Shown in pieces: positions 9,046 through 13,660 of a stretch of DNA of 14,002 nt. Made by a program: the position numbers and the translations under genes. The notes below the pieces were generated by a model. The model was not told where the DNA came from and did not search any database. It saw only the letters and a list, made by a program, of their open reading frames with translations. The stretch comes from Firmicutes bacterium UBA5500. GTDB lineage: Bacteria; Bacillota; UBA994; UBA5500. Where the stretch lies: positions 3,100 through 17,101 of the forward strand of contig DIPA01000113.1 of assembly GCA_002427055.1 (NCBI GenBank), read 5' to 3'. Positions within the stretch are counted from its first letter, which is position 1; the number at the start of each line of letters is the position of its first letter.

Positions 9046-9783
9046 GTGCGAAAACATTACTATCTGTTCCTAGATGAAACATGTGCAAACGCTAATCTGC
9101 CAGCTTTTTGTCTTGCTAGCTGCATAATAGAAAAAAAGCAATACGAGGAAGCAATAATTCCACAGCTTCAAACACTCAAGCGCAATGTTTTCGGCTCAGA
9201 GGGTGTTATTTTGCATGAAATGGTCCTGCGCAAGCCGAGCCCAAGTAAGAACCCGGAATATGCAGCTCATAAAGATGAGCGCAAACGAGACCAATTTTGG
9301 CGGGGTATGGAAAGCATATTTCAGCAGGGCCTAACCTTCATGGGCGCTGTAGTCAAAACTAATGACTGCTATTCTTTTTACCCCGAGTCTGGACGTATGA
9401 ATCACTTTTCTATTTGTCTGCAGATTATCCTTGAGAATTTCACACACTTTCTCGCCTGTCATGATGCGACTGGCTCGTTGTTCTTAGAAGCTCGGGGTCC
9501 CGAACTTGACCAGGCAATGCAGGATAGGTTCCACGTGCTCAAGGCTGTTGGGACGCTATTCCTTAGCAACCGCTGTATACAACGCCATGTGGCTACTATT
9601 AGCTTCCCACTAAAGAAAGATAACAACACTGGTCTACAATTAGCGGACTTCTGCCCAAATTCAATAGCCAGGCACATACTTAACCGCCCTCAGAAAAAAC
9701 CATCCTTACTTAAGCACATTCTAGACAATCAGTACGATGGAAATGTCAGCCTGCCGGAACGCTTCGGGATAAAAATTATGTAA
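9046..9783 (+). CDS. DUF3800 domain protein (RNase H-like family)
   Basis: A 245-residue soluble protein starting at GTG (9046-9048), five bases after GGGGGA. The DUF3800 pattern is clear: an N-terminal beta strand with an acidic residue (YYLFLDET, Asp10), a second strand (ANLPAFCLASC, 16-26), the His-Glu element VILHEMVLR (54-62), a middle strand with acidic residues (LFLEARGPELD, Glu148 and Asp155) and the closing LQLADF (197-202, Asp201). The spacing of Asp10, Glu148 and Asp201 suits an RNase H-like metal site; nuclease activity is inferred, not shown. DUF3800 genes are frequent in accessory and defence regions, and some are reported to neighbour conserved noncoding RNA motifs named after them. 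Here the gene is divergent from a type I restriction operon and is followed by hairpin RNA. Part of its 3' end (9693-9723) recurs at 13584-13614. Confidence 0.85.
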   Translation: MRKHYYLFLDETCANANLPAFCLASCIIEKKQYEEAIIPQLQTLKRNVFGSEGVILHEMVLRKPSPSKNPEYAAHKDERKRDQFWRGMESIFQQGLTFMGAVVKTNDCYSFYPESGRMNHFSICLQIILENFTHFLACHDATGSLFLEARGPELDQAMQDRFHVLKAVGTLFLSNRCIQRHVATISFPLKKDNNTGLQLADFCPNSIARHILNRPQKKPSLLKHILDNQYDGNVSLPERFGIKIM

Positions 9784-9790
9784 AATCATG

Positions 9791-9819
9791 TTGACCTTCA
9801 AAACCCATAACGGTATACT
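9791..9819 (+). promoter_or_regulatory. Strong sigma-A type promoter just after the DUF3800 gene
   Basis: TTGACC at 9791-9796 and TATACT at 9814-9819 are separated by exactly 17 bases, each a five-of-six match to consensus. It begins 8 bases past the DUF3800 stop codon and points into a stretch with no open reading frame, predicting an RNA start near 9826. This is the best -35/-10 pair seen in the window. Confidence 0.72.
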
Positions 9820-9825
9820 GGGATT

Positions 9826-9908
9826 GGAACGCTGTGAGGAATGACTTAGTCTAACCTCGCGTAAAAGCAACGGAAGGATTGGTCAAACCTAACCTTCCGT
9901 TTTTGCTT
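9826..9908 (+). ncRNA. DUF3800-linked small RNA, unit 1 (two hairpins)
   Basis: Predicted transcript from the promoter at 9791-9819. Hairpin 1: ACGC/GCGT (9829-9832 with 9859-9862) and GAGG/CCTC (9836-9839 with 9855-9858), then a symmetrical AAT/TAA internal loop, a GAC/GTC helix and a TTA loop. Hairpin 2: CGGAAGG/CCTTCCG (9871-9877 with 9893-9899), an ATT/TAA internal loop, a GGT/ACC helix and a CAA loop, followed by TTTTTGCTT so that it also works as a terminator. The two share the design GG-ANT-GRY-NNA-RYC-TAA-CC with paired changes in the inner helix (GAC/GTC against GGT/ACC), which argues for selection on RNA structure. No open reading frame is present. Rfam holds several DUF3800-associated RNA motifs; membership of one of them is likely but unchecked. 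Confidence 0.6.
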
Positions 9909-9921
9909 GTATCTTTGTCGC

Positions 9922-9927
9922 TATAAT
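9922..9927 (+). promoter_or_regulatory. Perfect -10 box before RNA unit 2
   Basis: TATAAT matches the consensus completely and would start a transcript near 9934, ahead of the third hairpin. The expected -35 position is occupied by T-rich sequence from the previous terminator without a good TTGACA match, so it may be weak or accidental. Confidence 0.3.
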
Positions 9928-9933
9928 TGCATA

Positions 9934-10056
9934 CACTAAAAATGATGGCTTCTGAGGGCGTGTACCAATAAGGAGCCTCATTTCTTGCGAGGACTGGTTA
10001 AACCTAACCCGCAAGAAGCAAAGGAGGGTTGCAGCCGCAACCCTCCTTTGCTTTGT
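9934..10056 (+). ncRNA. DUF3800-linked small RNA, unit 2 (hairpin plus terminator)
   Basis: Contains the third hairpin of the same design. TTCTTGCG (9982-9989) pairs perfectly with CGCAAGAA (10010-10017). Inside are GG/CC, the ACT/TAA internal loop, the GGT/ACC helix (9996-9998 with 10002-10004) and a TAA loop. A long terminator stem follows. The 5' part (9944-9980) can pair as GGCTTC with GGAGCC or as TGAGG with CCTCA, two competing choices. It may be a separate transcript from the TATAAT at 9922, or read-through from unit 1. No coding potential is seen. Confidence 0.5.
10016..10053 (+). terminator. Long GC-rich stem closing the small-RNA region
   Basis: AAGCAAAGGAGGGTTGC (10016-10032) pairs perfectly over 17 bp with the matching arm at 10037-10053 around an AGCC loop. 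A short T-rich tail (TTTG) follows. It is the most stable hairpin in the window. Its foot shares bases with the stem of hairpin 3, so the two compete. Terminator or RNA-stabilising 3' end are both possible. Confidence 0.65.
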
Positions 10057-10084
10057 ACTGGGTTGTTAGGGAGAAAACTGGCCA

Positions 10085-10153
10085 ATGAACATCTTTTGGA
10101 AAAGTAAGTTATCAGCAGCGCTGCGAGTGGTGGTCCGTAAAGTGACAAGTTAG
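10085..10153 (+). CDS. Possible 22-residue basic peptide
   Basis: ATG at 10085, stop TAG at 10151-10153. The peptide has five or six Lys/Arg residues and alternating hydrophobic residues, including a VVV run, so it could form an amphipathic helix. An AGGGAG ribosome-binding-like sequence lies 11 bases upstream, rather far. It sits just after the small-RNA terminator. Small toxin or leader peptides can look like this, but a chance open frame of this length is common. Confidence 0.15.
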   Translation: MNIFWKSKLSAALRVVVRKVTS

Positions 10154-10256
10154 TTGATCTTAGACAACAGGGGCTTGGCTCTCACTCATAGTGATTTGAT
10201 TTACGCTAATGAGCGTATGCCCTTCATGTGCGAGCAACACAACGTTTCTGGCTCGT

Positions 10257-10297
10257 CGTCGCCACGGTGGGGGTATACTATAAGTTCCGCTCCTGCC
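10257..10297. repeat. Short flanking repeat, copy 1
   Basis: Starts with CGTCGCCA and ends with AAGTTCCGCTCCTGCC. The same two blocks, at nearly the same distance, occur at 13510-13548, and the second block recurs again in altered form at 13618-13633. Each is near the 3' end of an immunity gene, so it marks the limits of the duplicated segment. Confidence 0.6.
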
Positions 10298-10302
10298 CAC
10301 GG

Positions 10303-10660
10303 GCTAGTTTTTGCTAGCTAAGTATGTTCAACACTTCCAGTCAACCTTTGCAGGGTTAGGCTCGTTATCGACTGACACGGCACGTAGGGCGTCAAGCATG
10401 CGTCCGCACTCATCAGCGGCACATTGCTCCAGCTGCTCCCATGGGACTTTGGTTCCGAGGGTATCGTAGGCAACCGCCAACGCTCCATACAAGGCGGGTC
10501 CAACACAATGTCTTGCGGAGTGAATGGTCGAAGCACACTGACCGATCGCCCTTGCAGCGGCTTGCGCAACAGAATTCCCCTCAGCTTCGCGGGCGGCCGC
10601 ATGGCACTCGAGGATTACAGCTTTCGCTTGCGGTAGCTTTATTGCCCCCGATAGCCACTC
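10303..10660. repeat. Duplicated segment, copy 1 (3' part of immunity gene)
   Basis: Aligns without gaps to 13645-14002 (offset 3342). The part at 10321-10556 is about 91% identical by hand count (22 differences in 236). The stretch 10557-10631 is then identical over 75 bases before differences resume. Most differences fall at third codon positions. Confidence 0.85.
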
Positions 10661-10855
10661 CCGAGCAGCGTTCAGTGCATTTTGCGGGCGCAGATCATCG
10701 GGGTAATGTTTGCTCCACAGCGGTAGTATGACGCCCTCAGCATAATCAACCGCCCAATGCGCCAACGTTGGCTTACTCTGCGTTTCAATCACCTTTACCA
10801 GCGACTGAATGTAGGGTGCGTTCCAGTTACTTAGCATCTTGCGAGCTCTGGCCAT
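10328..10855 (-). CDS. Putative immunity protein (Imm5-like family), copy 1
   Basis: A soluble helical protein of 175 residues. Recognisable family stretches are KPTLAHWAVDYAEGVILPLW, the RPQNALNAAREWLSGAIKLPQAK segment, an Ala-rich helix pair (AAAREAEGNSVAQAAARAI) and the C-terminal NEPNPAKVDWKC. These match proteins annotated as putative immunity protein in Bacillota and Actinomycetota; the partner toxin and mechanism are not established. Start: an ATG at 10906 is in frame but lies inside the TATAAT box, so it cannot be on the transcript. The ATG at 10855-10853 has GGAGGA seven bases upstream and gives MARARKMLSNWNAP, so it is chosen. A near-identical copy begins downstream at 13670. No toxin gene is adjacent. 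Cys residues are unusually frequent for a cytoplasmic protein (four or five). Confidence 0.8.
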   Translation of the reverse strand: MARARKMLSNWNAPYIQSLVKVIETQSKPTLAHWAVDYAEGVILPLWSKHYPDDLRPQNALNAAREWLSGAIKLPQAKAVILECHAAAREAEGNSVAQAAARAIGQCASTIHSARHCVGPALYGALAVAYDTLGTKVPWEQLEQCAADECGRMLDALRAVSVDNEPNPAKVDWKC

Positions 10856-10870
10856 ACTCATCCTCCAATC

Positions 10871-10903
10871 AGTGATCACTCTCTGCTTTGTAGTACCATT
10901 ATA
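10871..10903 (-). promoter_or_regulatory. Promoter -10 and palindrome before immunity gene copy 1
   Basis: On the minus strand a perfect TATAAT (10898-10903) is followed after 17 bases by the perfect 10-bp palindrome AGTGATCACT (10871-10880), then the Shine-Dalgarno GGAGGA (10861-10866). The palindrome falls in the early transcribed leader, a typical operator position. No good -35 box was found because the terminator stem occupies that place. Confidence 0.45.
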
Positions 10904-10912
10904 CAAATAAAA

Positions 10913-10941
10913 CCCCGCTAGGCCTAGAAGACCCTGCGGGG
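10913..10941 (-). terminator. Minus-strand terminator upstream of immunity gene copy 1
   Basis: On the minus strand CCCCGCAGG pairs with CCTAGCGGGG (one bulged base), followed by TTTTATTTG, an intrinsic terminator. No minus-strand gene lies to its right within 2 kb, so it either shields the immunity promoter from antisense transcription or is left over from a rearrangement. Confidence 0.6.
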
Positions 10942-10980
10942 CTGCGGGGTGGGAGTATCACATAGCATTTCCCTGTTTAG

Positions 10981-11009
10981 TTGCAGACAGAAGATCACCC
11001 AGAGAATAT
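10981..11009 (+). promoter_or_regulatory. Possible promoter for membrane protein 1
   Basis: TTGCAG (10981-10986) and GAATAT (11004-11009) are 17 bases apart and 30 bases before the start codon. The match is moderate (four of six each). Confidence 0.3.
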
Positions 11010-11038
11010 TGGTGAGAACGAAGGGAGGTAAGATAACT

Positions 11039-11434
11039 GTGAATAAACTGCACAAAGCGTCACCACTAATAGGAGCCTTTCTAGCAATGTTTGGTATGGC
11101 TACTTGGATAGGAAAAACTCCCATGCTAATGTGGTACTCTCACTACACGATTGGTTTACTATTTATCAGTTCCGTGCTCATTTTACTTTCAACTATGACA
11201 CTGCTTCTCCTAGTCTTAATAAAAGAAAGCTCTTTCACCCCGCGTGTTATTGCCTACCAGTTTGCTAGTCTAGCAGTTGGTATTGTTATTACATCAGCTG
11301 CGACTTTCTATTTGTTTGTTGATAATGGAATTTTGGCTTCCCGCATTTTCTGGGTTGGGGCGATTGCTTTTCTGAGTCTTAATCTAGGATTTTCCCTTGT
11401 CTTCTTAACAAAACAGCTAGATAAATCAAAATAG
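11039..11434 (+). CDS. Small four-helix membrane protein, paralogue 1
   Basis: A 131-residue protein of no family I recognise. It has four hydrophobic segments: about 9-25 (PLIGAFLAMFGMATWIG), 37-61, 74-94 (FASLAVGIVITSAATFYLF) and 104-124. Loops are short and the C-terminus is basic (KQLDKSK). There is no signal peptide. Starting at the GTG at 11039 (VNKLHK) aligns it exactly with MNKWRR of the paralogue at 13079. A GGGAGG lies about ten bases upstream, so a longer in-frame start at 10949 is rejected. The hand alignment with the paralogue gives about 56% identity, strongest in helix 2 (YTIGLLFIS) and helix 3 ending in FYLF-DN. It probably shares a transcript with the exported protein 120 bases downstream. 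Its neighbours suggest a membrane partner in a surface or conflict cassette, but no function can be assigned. Confidence 0.78.
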   Translation: MNKLHKASPLIGAFLAMFGMATWIGKTPMLMWYSHYTIGLLFISSVLILLSTMTLLLLVLIKESSFTPRVIAYQFASLAVGIVITSAATFYLFVDNGILASRIFWVGAIAFLSLNLGFSLVFLTKQLDKSK

Positions 11435-11557
11435 TGCTGTTGTTTGGAAGGAGAATAGGTGTGTAGTGTCGTAGTTAATAATTGGGCATCAGCCTAATTA
11501 GGAAAGGGGGAAACCTTAACGCTATCCAGACAGAGAGTTGTTGCGTTAGTTGCCCTG
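11435..11557 (+). promoter_or_regulatory. Leader of the exported protein with two ribosome binding sites
   Basis: The first site, GGAAGGAG (11446-11453), precedes a 12-codon frame GTG...TAA (11459-11497). The second, AAAGGGGG (11503-11510), precedes an in-frame stretch coding LSRQRVVALVALL that lacks ATG, GTG or TTG at the proper distance but has ACG at 11519, eight bases after it. The short frame and the main gene share a reading frame and are separated by one TAA. Attenuation or a lost start codon are both possible. Confidence 0.35.
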
Positions 11558-12406
11558 TTGATGATGTTGGTCTCCTTCCCAATGTCTGCTGCTAGGTCTA
11601 TCGACCAAGACATAGCCGACATAAATTTAGCTGTAACACCAAACGGTGAGCTAATTGTGCCAAGGGAGTCCTATGAGAGACTTAGCCGGGAACAGAAGCT
11701 ATACATTGGCGAAGCCCTGAGCTGGCTAAATAACAACAAGAACTCATTCGCCATCAAGGGAGACAAACTGAGGGTTACCTCTCCTGGACTTCTTCCCGAT
11801 AAGTTTGAGTCCTTAGTCATAGCATGGTTTGACAAAAAGATAGACAACAGAGTGTCAGAACTTGAAAAAGTGATTGGTAATGCTACATCGTTGACTTATA
11901 CCCCATCTTCGTTTTATTGGTATGATAACTACTACGATCACAGTACTCACAGTCATACTGTCCATAAAGACATGATTCATAGACTAGATATGCCAGAACA
12001 TGCTAACCTGCCATCAAACAAGATTGGTTGTGAAAAAGGTCATACAGAGGAGCTCACAGGTAGAGTTGAAATTAGCTACAACCTCGACCTCGGTGACGTT
12101 AAAGCTAAGACTACTCTAGACTATTCATACAAAAACTTCATGAACTGCAACACCTCAGCCCAAAGGGACGTATCTCGAGGAGAAACAGGTTACATGTATT
12201 GGACCTATATCAATTACAAAGAGACACAGTATTGGGAGAGGTGGTACCTTGAGGACTGGAACGATGACGGCATAGCTGATTATACCGCCTATCGTGGTCA
12301 AGAGCTGGCATATGTCTATGCTTATTCCAGTGGCAACTTTGACTATGATTCGGTCCCTAACCCATGTCAAAAGCCGTGTTCTGGCCTCAACTGTCCTTTT
12401 AAATAG
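11558..12406 (+). CDS. Exported protein of unknown function with Ca-binding-like loop
   Basis: 282 residues from the first canonical start (TTG 11558). That start is doubtful: it falls inside a Sec signal peptide whose basic front (SRQRVV) is encoded upstream from 11522, and the Shine-Dalgarno AAAGGGGG (11503-11510) fits a start at ACG 11519, perhaps a mutated ATG. Cleavage would follow PMSAA or close by. The mature part is hydrophilic. A helical N-terminal region (35-105) comes first, then a Tyr/His-rich stretch (SSFYWYDNYYDHSTHSH, 117-133), a beta-rich region (165-260) and a C-terminal Cys cluster NPCQKPCSGLNCPF. Residues 233-241 read DWNDDGIAD, fitting the DxNxDGxxD calcium loop. I recognise no family. 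It lies 123 bases after membrane protein 1 and may share its transcript. A secreted toxin, surface antigen or stress protein are all possible. Confidence 0.7.
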   Translation: MMMLVSFPMSAARSIDQDIADINLAVTPNGELIVPRESYERLSREQKLYIGEALSWLNNNKNSFAIKGDKLRVTSPGLLPDKFESLVIAWFDKKIDNRVSELEKVIGNATSLTYTPSSFYWYDNYYDHSTHSHTVHKDMIHRLDMPEHANLPSNKIGCEKGHTEELTGRVEISYNLDLGDVKAKTTLDYSYKNFMNCNTSAQRDVSRGETGYMYWTYINYKETQYWERWYLEDWNDDGIADYTAYRGQELAYVYAYSSGNFDYDSVPNPCQKPCSGLNCPFK

Positions 12407-12510
12407 GAACTAGCTAGGATAAAAGGAGGCCTCTGAAGAAGGAAATCTTTGAAAGATTCATTTCCTGAATGAGTTAAAATGTAAGAAAGACGTCTTTCCT
12501 TTGAATACTC
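12407..12510 (+). promoter_or_regulatory. Post-gene hairpin and perfect 14-bp palindrome
   Basis: A hairpin at 12440-12466 (AGGAA/TTCCT with ATCTT/AAGAT inside) lacks a T-run and would be a weak terminator for the exported-protein gene. At 12485-12498 stands GAAAGACGTCTTTC, a perfect 14-bp palindrome, 13 bases before the -35 box of the next promoter. It is a good operator candidate or, with the following CTTTG, a small terminator. Confidence 0.4.
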
Positions 12511-12540
12511 TTGTAACTTACTTCCTTTGTTTGGTATAAT
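12511..12540 (+). promoter_or_regulatory. Promoter of the large noncoding RNA candidate
   Basis: TTGTAA (12511-12516), an 18-base spacer and a perfect TATAAT (12535-12540) preceded by TGG, which makes an extended -10. The predicted start is near 12547, within the 12-bp palindrome TACATTAATGTA (12546-12557). Confidence 0.65.
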
Positions 12541-12546
12541 CGAGGT

Positions 12547-13030
12547 ACATTAATGTAGCGGTGGGTATATTTCGTGCTTAAGGCGCAGTTATAGCTTCCA
12601 ATAAGCCAGTACTCGGAAATATGCGAACGTGTCAGGGGTCAGCGCTTAGCATCCTGGACTAGTAACCTCCGGAAAGCAAATTCTGGACGAGCGAAAGGAT
12701 GCTAAACGTGACCCAGATTCAGTTTGTCAAGGGCCGAAGAGAAAAGGAAAATAAGAGCATCGCCGCAAGTGCAGGGGAGATGGGTGTCCTTTAGCGGACC
12801 GCAAGAATACATTGGTGGCAATACACTAGTCGTGCCTAAGCGGCCTATGAAACAGAGACATAAGCGTATGCTCGCAGATTATAGCAGTACATCGGTGCCC
12901 TCATAGCAACGCGCCCAAAGGCTATGCACTACCCGCCAAAAGGCGCTTCCTTGAAGGGCTAAAGGCCCTGCCTGTGGGGATGGTACCGTATCACAAGATA
13001 CCTGTAGCAAACCCCAAATATCCACAATGT
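12547..13030 (+). ncRNA. Candidate large structured RNA upstream of membrane protein 2
   Basis: About 480 bases with no credible coding frame and many helices. (A) ATATTTC/GAAATAT (12567-12573 with 12616-12622), enclosing GCTTA/TAAGC. (B) A long stem, GGGTCA/TGACCC (12636-12641 with 12709-12714) continued by ten perfect pairs (12646-12655 with 12696-12705), capped by TCCGGAA/TTCTGGA (12668-12674 with 12681-12687). (C) CATAGC/GCTATG (12902-12907 with 12921-12926). (D) CGCC-AAAA-GGCG (12934-12945). (E) AGGGC/GCCCT (12955-12969). (F) GTATC-ACAA-GATAC (12988-13001). Helices B to F are dense enough to suggest an ordered RNA. No U-run ends it, so it probably runs into the membrane-protein gene as a long leader or processed RNA. 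The arrangement resembles OLE RNA with its membrane protein, but neither sequence nor context proves that. The 3' end is estimated. Confidence 0.5.
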
Positions 13031-13078
13031 AAGAAGGGATATATGAAATATCAGTATAACGACAGGAGGCCAGATAAT

Positions 13079-13480
13079 ATGAACAAATGGCGCAGATTCC
13101 TACCCCCGATAGGGGCATACCTAGCAATGTATGGCATGGGTACCCATATCAGCAGAACTCACAGACTGAGCTGGCACACCAATTATACGATCGGGTTGCT
13201 ATTCATCAGTGCGGCGCTTATCTTCCTGGCAACTATGACGCTGACTTGCTTGGTTCTGATCCGAAACAATGCCAGCAACTTGCAGGTAGTTGCCGAGCAC
13301 TTTGCCAGCCTAGCAATTGGGATCATCCTTACATCTATTACTACCTTCTATCTGTTTATTGATAACGACGGCATCTTGGCCCAGTCGCGCCCTCTTTGGA
13401 TTGGCTCAATTGTCTTTTTGGGCCTAACCTTAGCGTTTTCACTAGCGTTCTTGACGATCGTCTTATATCAGAAAAGATAG
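13079..13480 (+). CDS. Small four-helix membrane protein, paralogue 2
   Basis: 133 residues, about 56% identical by hand alignment to the protein at 11039. It has the same four hydrophobic segments: about 9-24, 37-61, 74-94 and 105-127. The ATG at 13079-13081 (MNKWRR) has GGAGG nine bases upstream. Earlier in-frame starts at 12974 and 13043 would run through the structured RNA or its leader and are not matched in the paralogue. Conserved features are PIGA-LAM-GM, YTIGLLFIS, TMTL--LVLI, FASLA-GI--TS--TFYLF-DN and FSL-FLT; both ends are basic. The conserved polar TMT in helix 2 and DN after helix 3 might be functional. Unlike paralogue 1, it is preceded by a long noncoding leader with a strong promoter. 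Family and function unknown. Confidence 0.82.
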   Translation: MNKWRRFLPPIGAYLAMYGMGTHISRTHRLSWHTNYTIGLLFISAALIFLATMTLTCLVLIRNNASNLQVVAEHFASLAIGIILTSITTFYLFIDNDGILAQSRPLWIGSIVFLGLTLAFSLAFLTIVLYQKR

Positions 13481-13509
13481 CCAGCTCATACCCCTAGGCA
13501 GGACTAATA

Positions 13510-13548
13510 CGTCGCCATAAATGGGTTTCTACAAATTCCGCTCCTGCC
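13510..13548. repeat. Short flanking repeat, copy 2
   Basis: CGTCGCCA at 13510-13517 and AAATTCCGCTCCTGCC ending at 13548, matching 10257-10297. A third, diverged copy of the second block (TTCTGCTCCTACC) lies at 13621-13633. Confidence 0.6.
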
Positions 13549-13554
13549 GCCAGA

Positions 13555-13583
13555 ATAAAAGGGGCTGTTGCACTAACAGCCCC
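13555..13583 (-). terminator. Minus-strand terminator between the membrane gene and immunity copy 2
   Basis: GGGGCTGTT (13561-13569) pairs perfectly with AACAGCCCC (13575-13583) around a 5-base loop. On the minus strand TTTTATT follows. It ends transcripts coming leftward from the second immunity gene and protects membrane protein 2 from antisense reading. Confidence 0.8.
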
Positions 13584-13614
13584 GAAAAAACCATCCCTAC
13601 TTAAGCACATTCTA
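13584..13614 (+). pseudogene. Relic of a DUF3800 gene
   Basis: These 31 bases match the DUF3800 gene at 9693-9723 with a single difference (T to C at a synonymous position). They code for the same residues, KKPSLLKHIL, as residues 217-226 of that protein. Nothing else of the gene remains; after the relic the sequence jumps to the equivalent of about 10279. It is a deletion scar from a former second copy of the DUF3800/immunity block. Confidence 0.75.
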
Positions 13615-13635
13615 CAGAAGTTCTGCTCCTACCGC

Positions 13636-13660
13636 AAAAAAACGCCTAGTGTTTGCTAGC
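13636..13660 (-). terminator. Terminator of immunity gene copy 2
   Basis: On the minus strand GCTAG and CTAGGC form a short imperfect stem followed by seven T, starting ten bases after the stop codon. The equivalent place in copy 1 (10304-10318) keeps the GCTAG/CTAGC stem but has no T-run. Confidence 0.45.

Larger units (their letters stand above)
10061..10317. other. Gap without recognised gene
   Basis: A 257-base stretch between the small-RNA region and the first immunity gene. It holds a 22-codon open frame (10085-10153) for a basic, amphipathic peptide beginning MNIFWKSKLSAALR, with AGGGAG 11 bases upstream. It also holds a small perfect hairpin TACGCT/AGCGTA near 10202-10217, and from 10257 a block that recurs at 13510. 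Nothing else is evident. Confidence 0.4.

Noticed and set aside
9829..10017. CRISPR array
   Set aside because: The three repeats are hairpins with differing stems at uneven spacing, not identical repeats with spacers, and there are no cas genes.
10318..10731. Other open frames over the immunity gene on both strands
   Set aside because: Shadows of the GC-rich immunity gene, whose frame is conserved in the second copy with mainly synonymous changes.
10949..11038. N-terminal extension of membrane protein 1 from 10949
   Set aside because: The paralogue begins at the position matching GTG 11039, which has its own Shine-Dalgarno, and the extension covers the likely promoter.
12724..12906. 60-codon plus-strand frame inside the large RNA candidate
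   Set aside because: TTG start without a ribosome binding site, odd composition; the helices around it fit RNA better.
12547..13030. OLE RNA with OapA
   Set aside because: Layout is similar, but I cannot match OLE sequence from memory, the usual neighbours are absent and the membrane protein is shorter with no DxxxD pattern. Kept only as an analogy until a covariance search is run.
12547..13030. Group II intron or retron
   Set aside because: No reverse transcriptase, no recognisable domain V or GUGYG-type 5' end.
12974..13078. N-terminal extension of membrane protein 2 from 12974 or 13043
   Set aside because: Would translate hairpin sequence; the ATG at 13079 has the correctly placed GGAGG and matches the paralogue.
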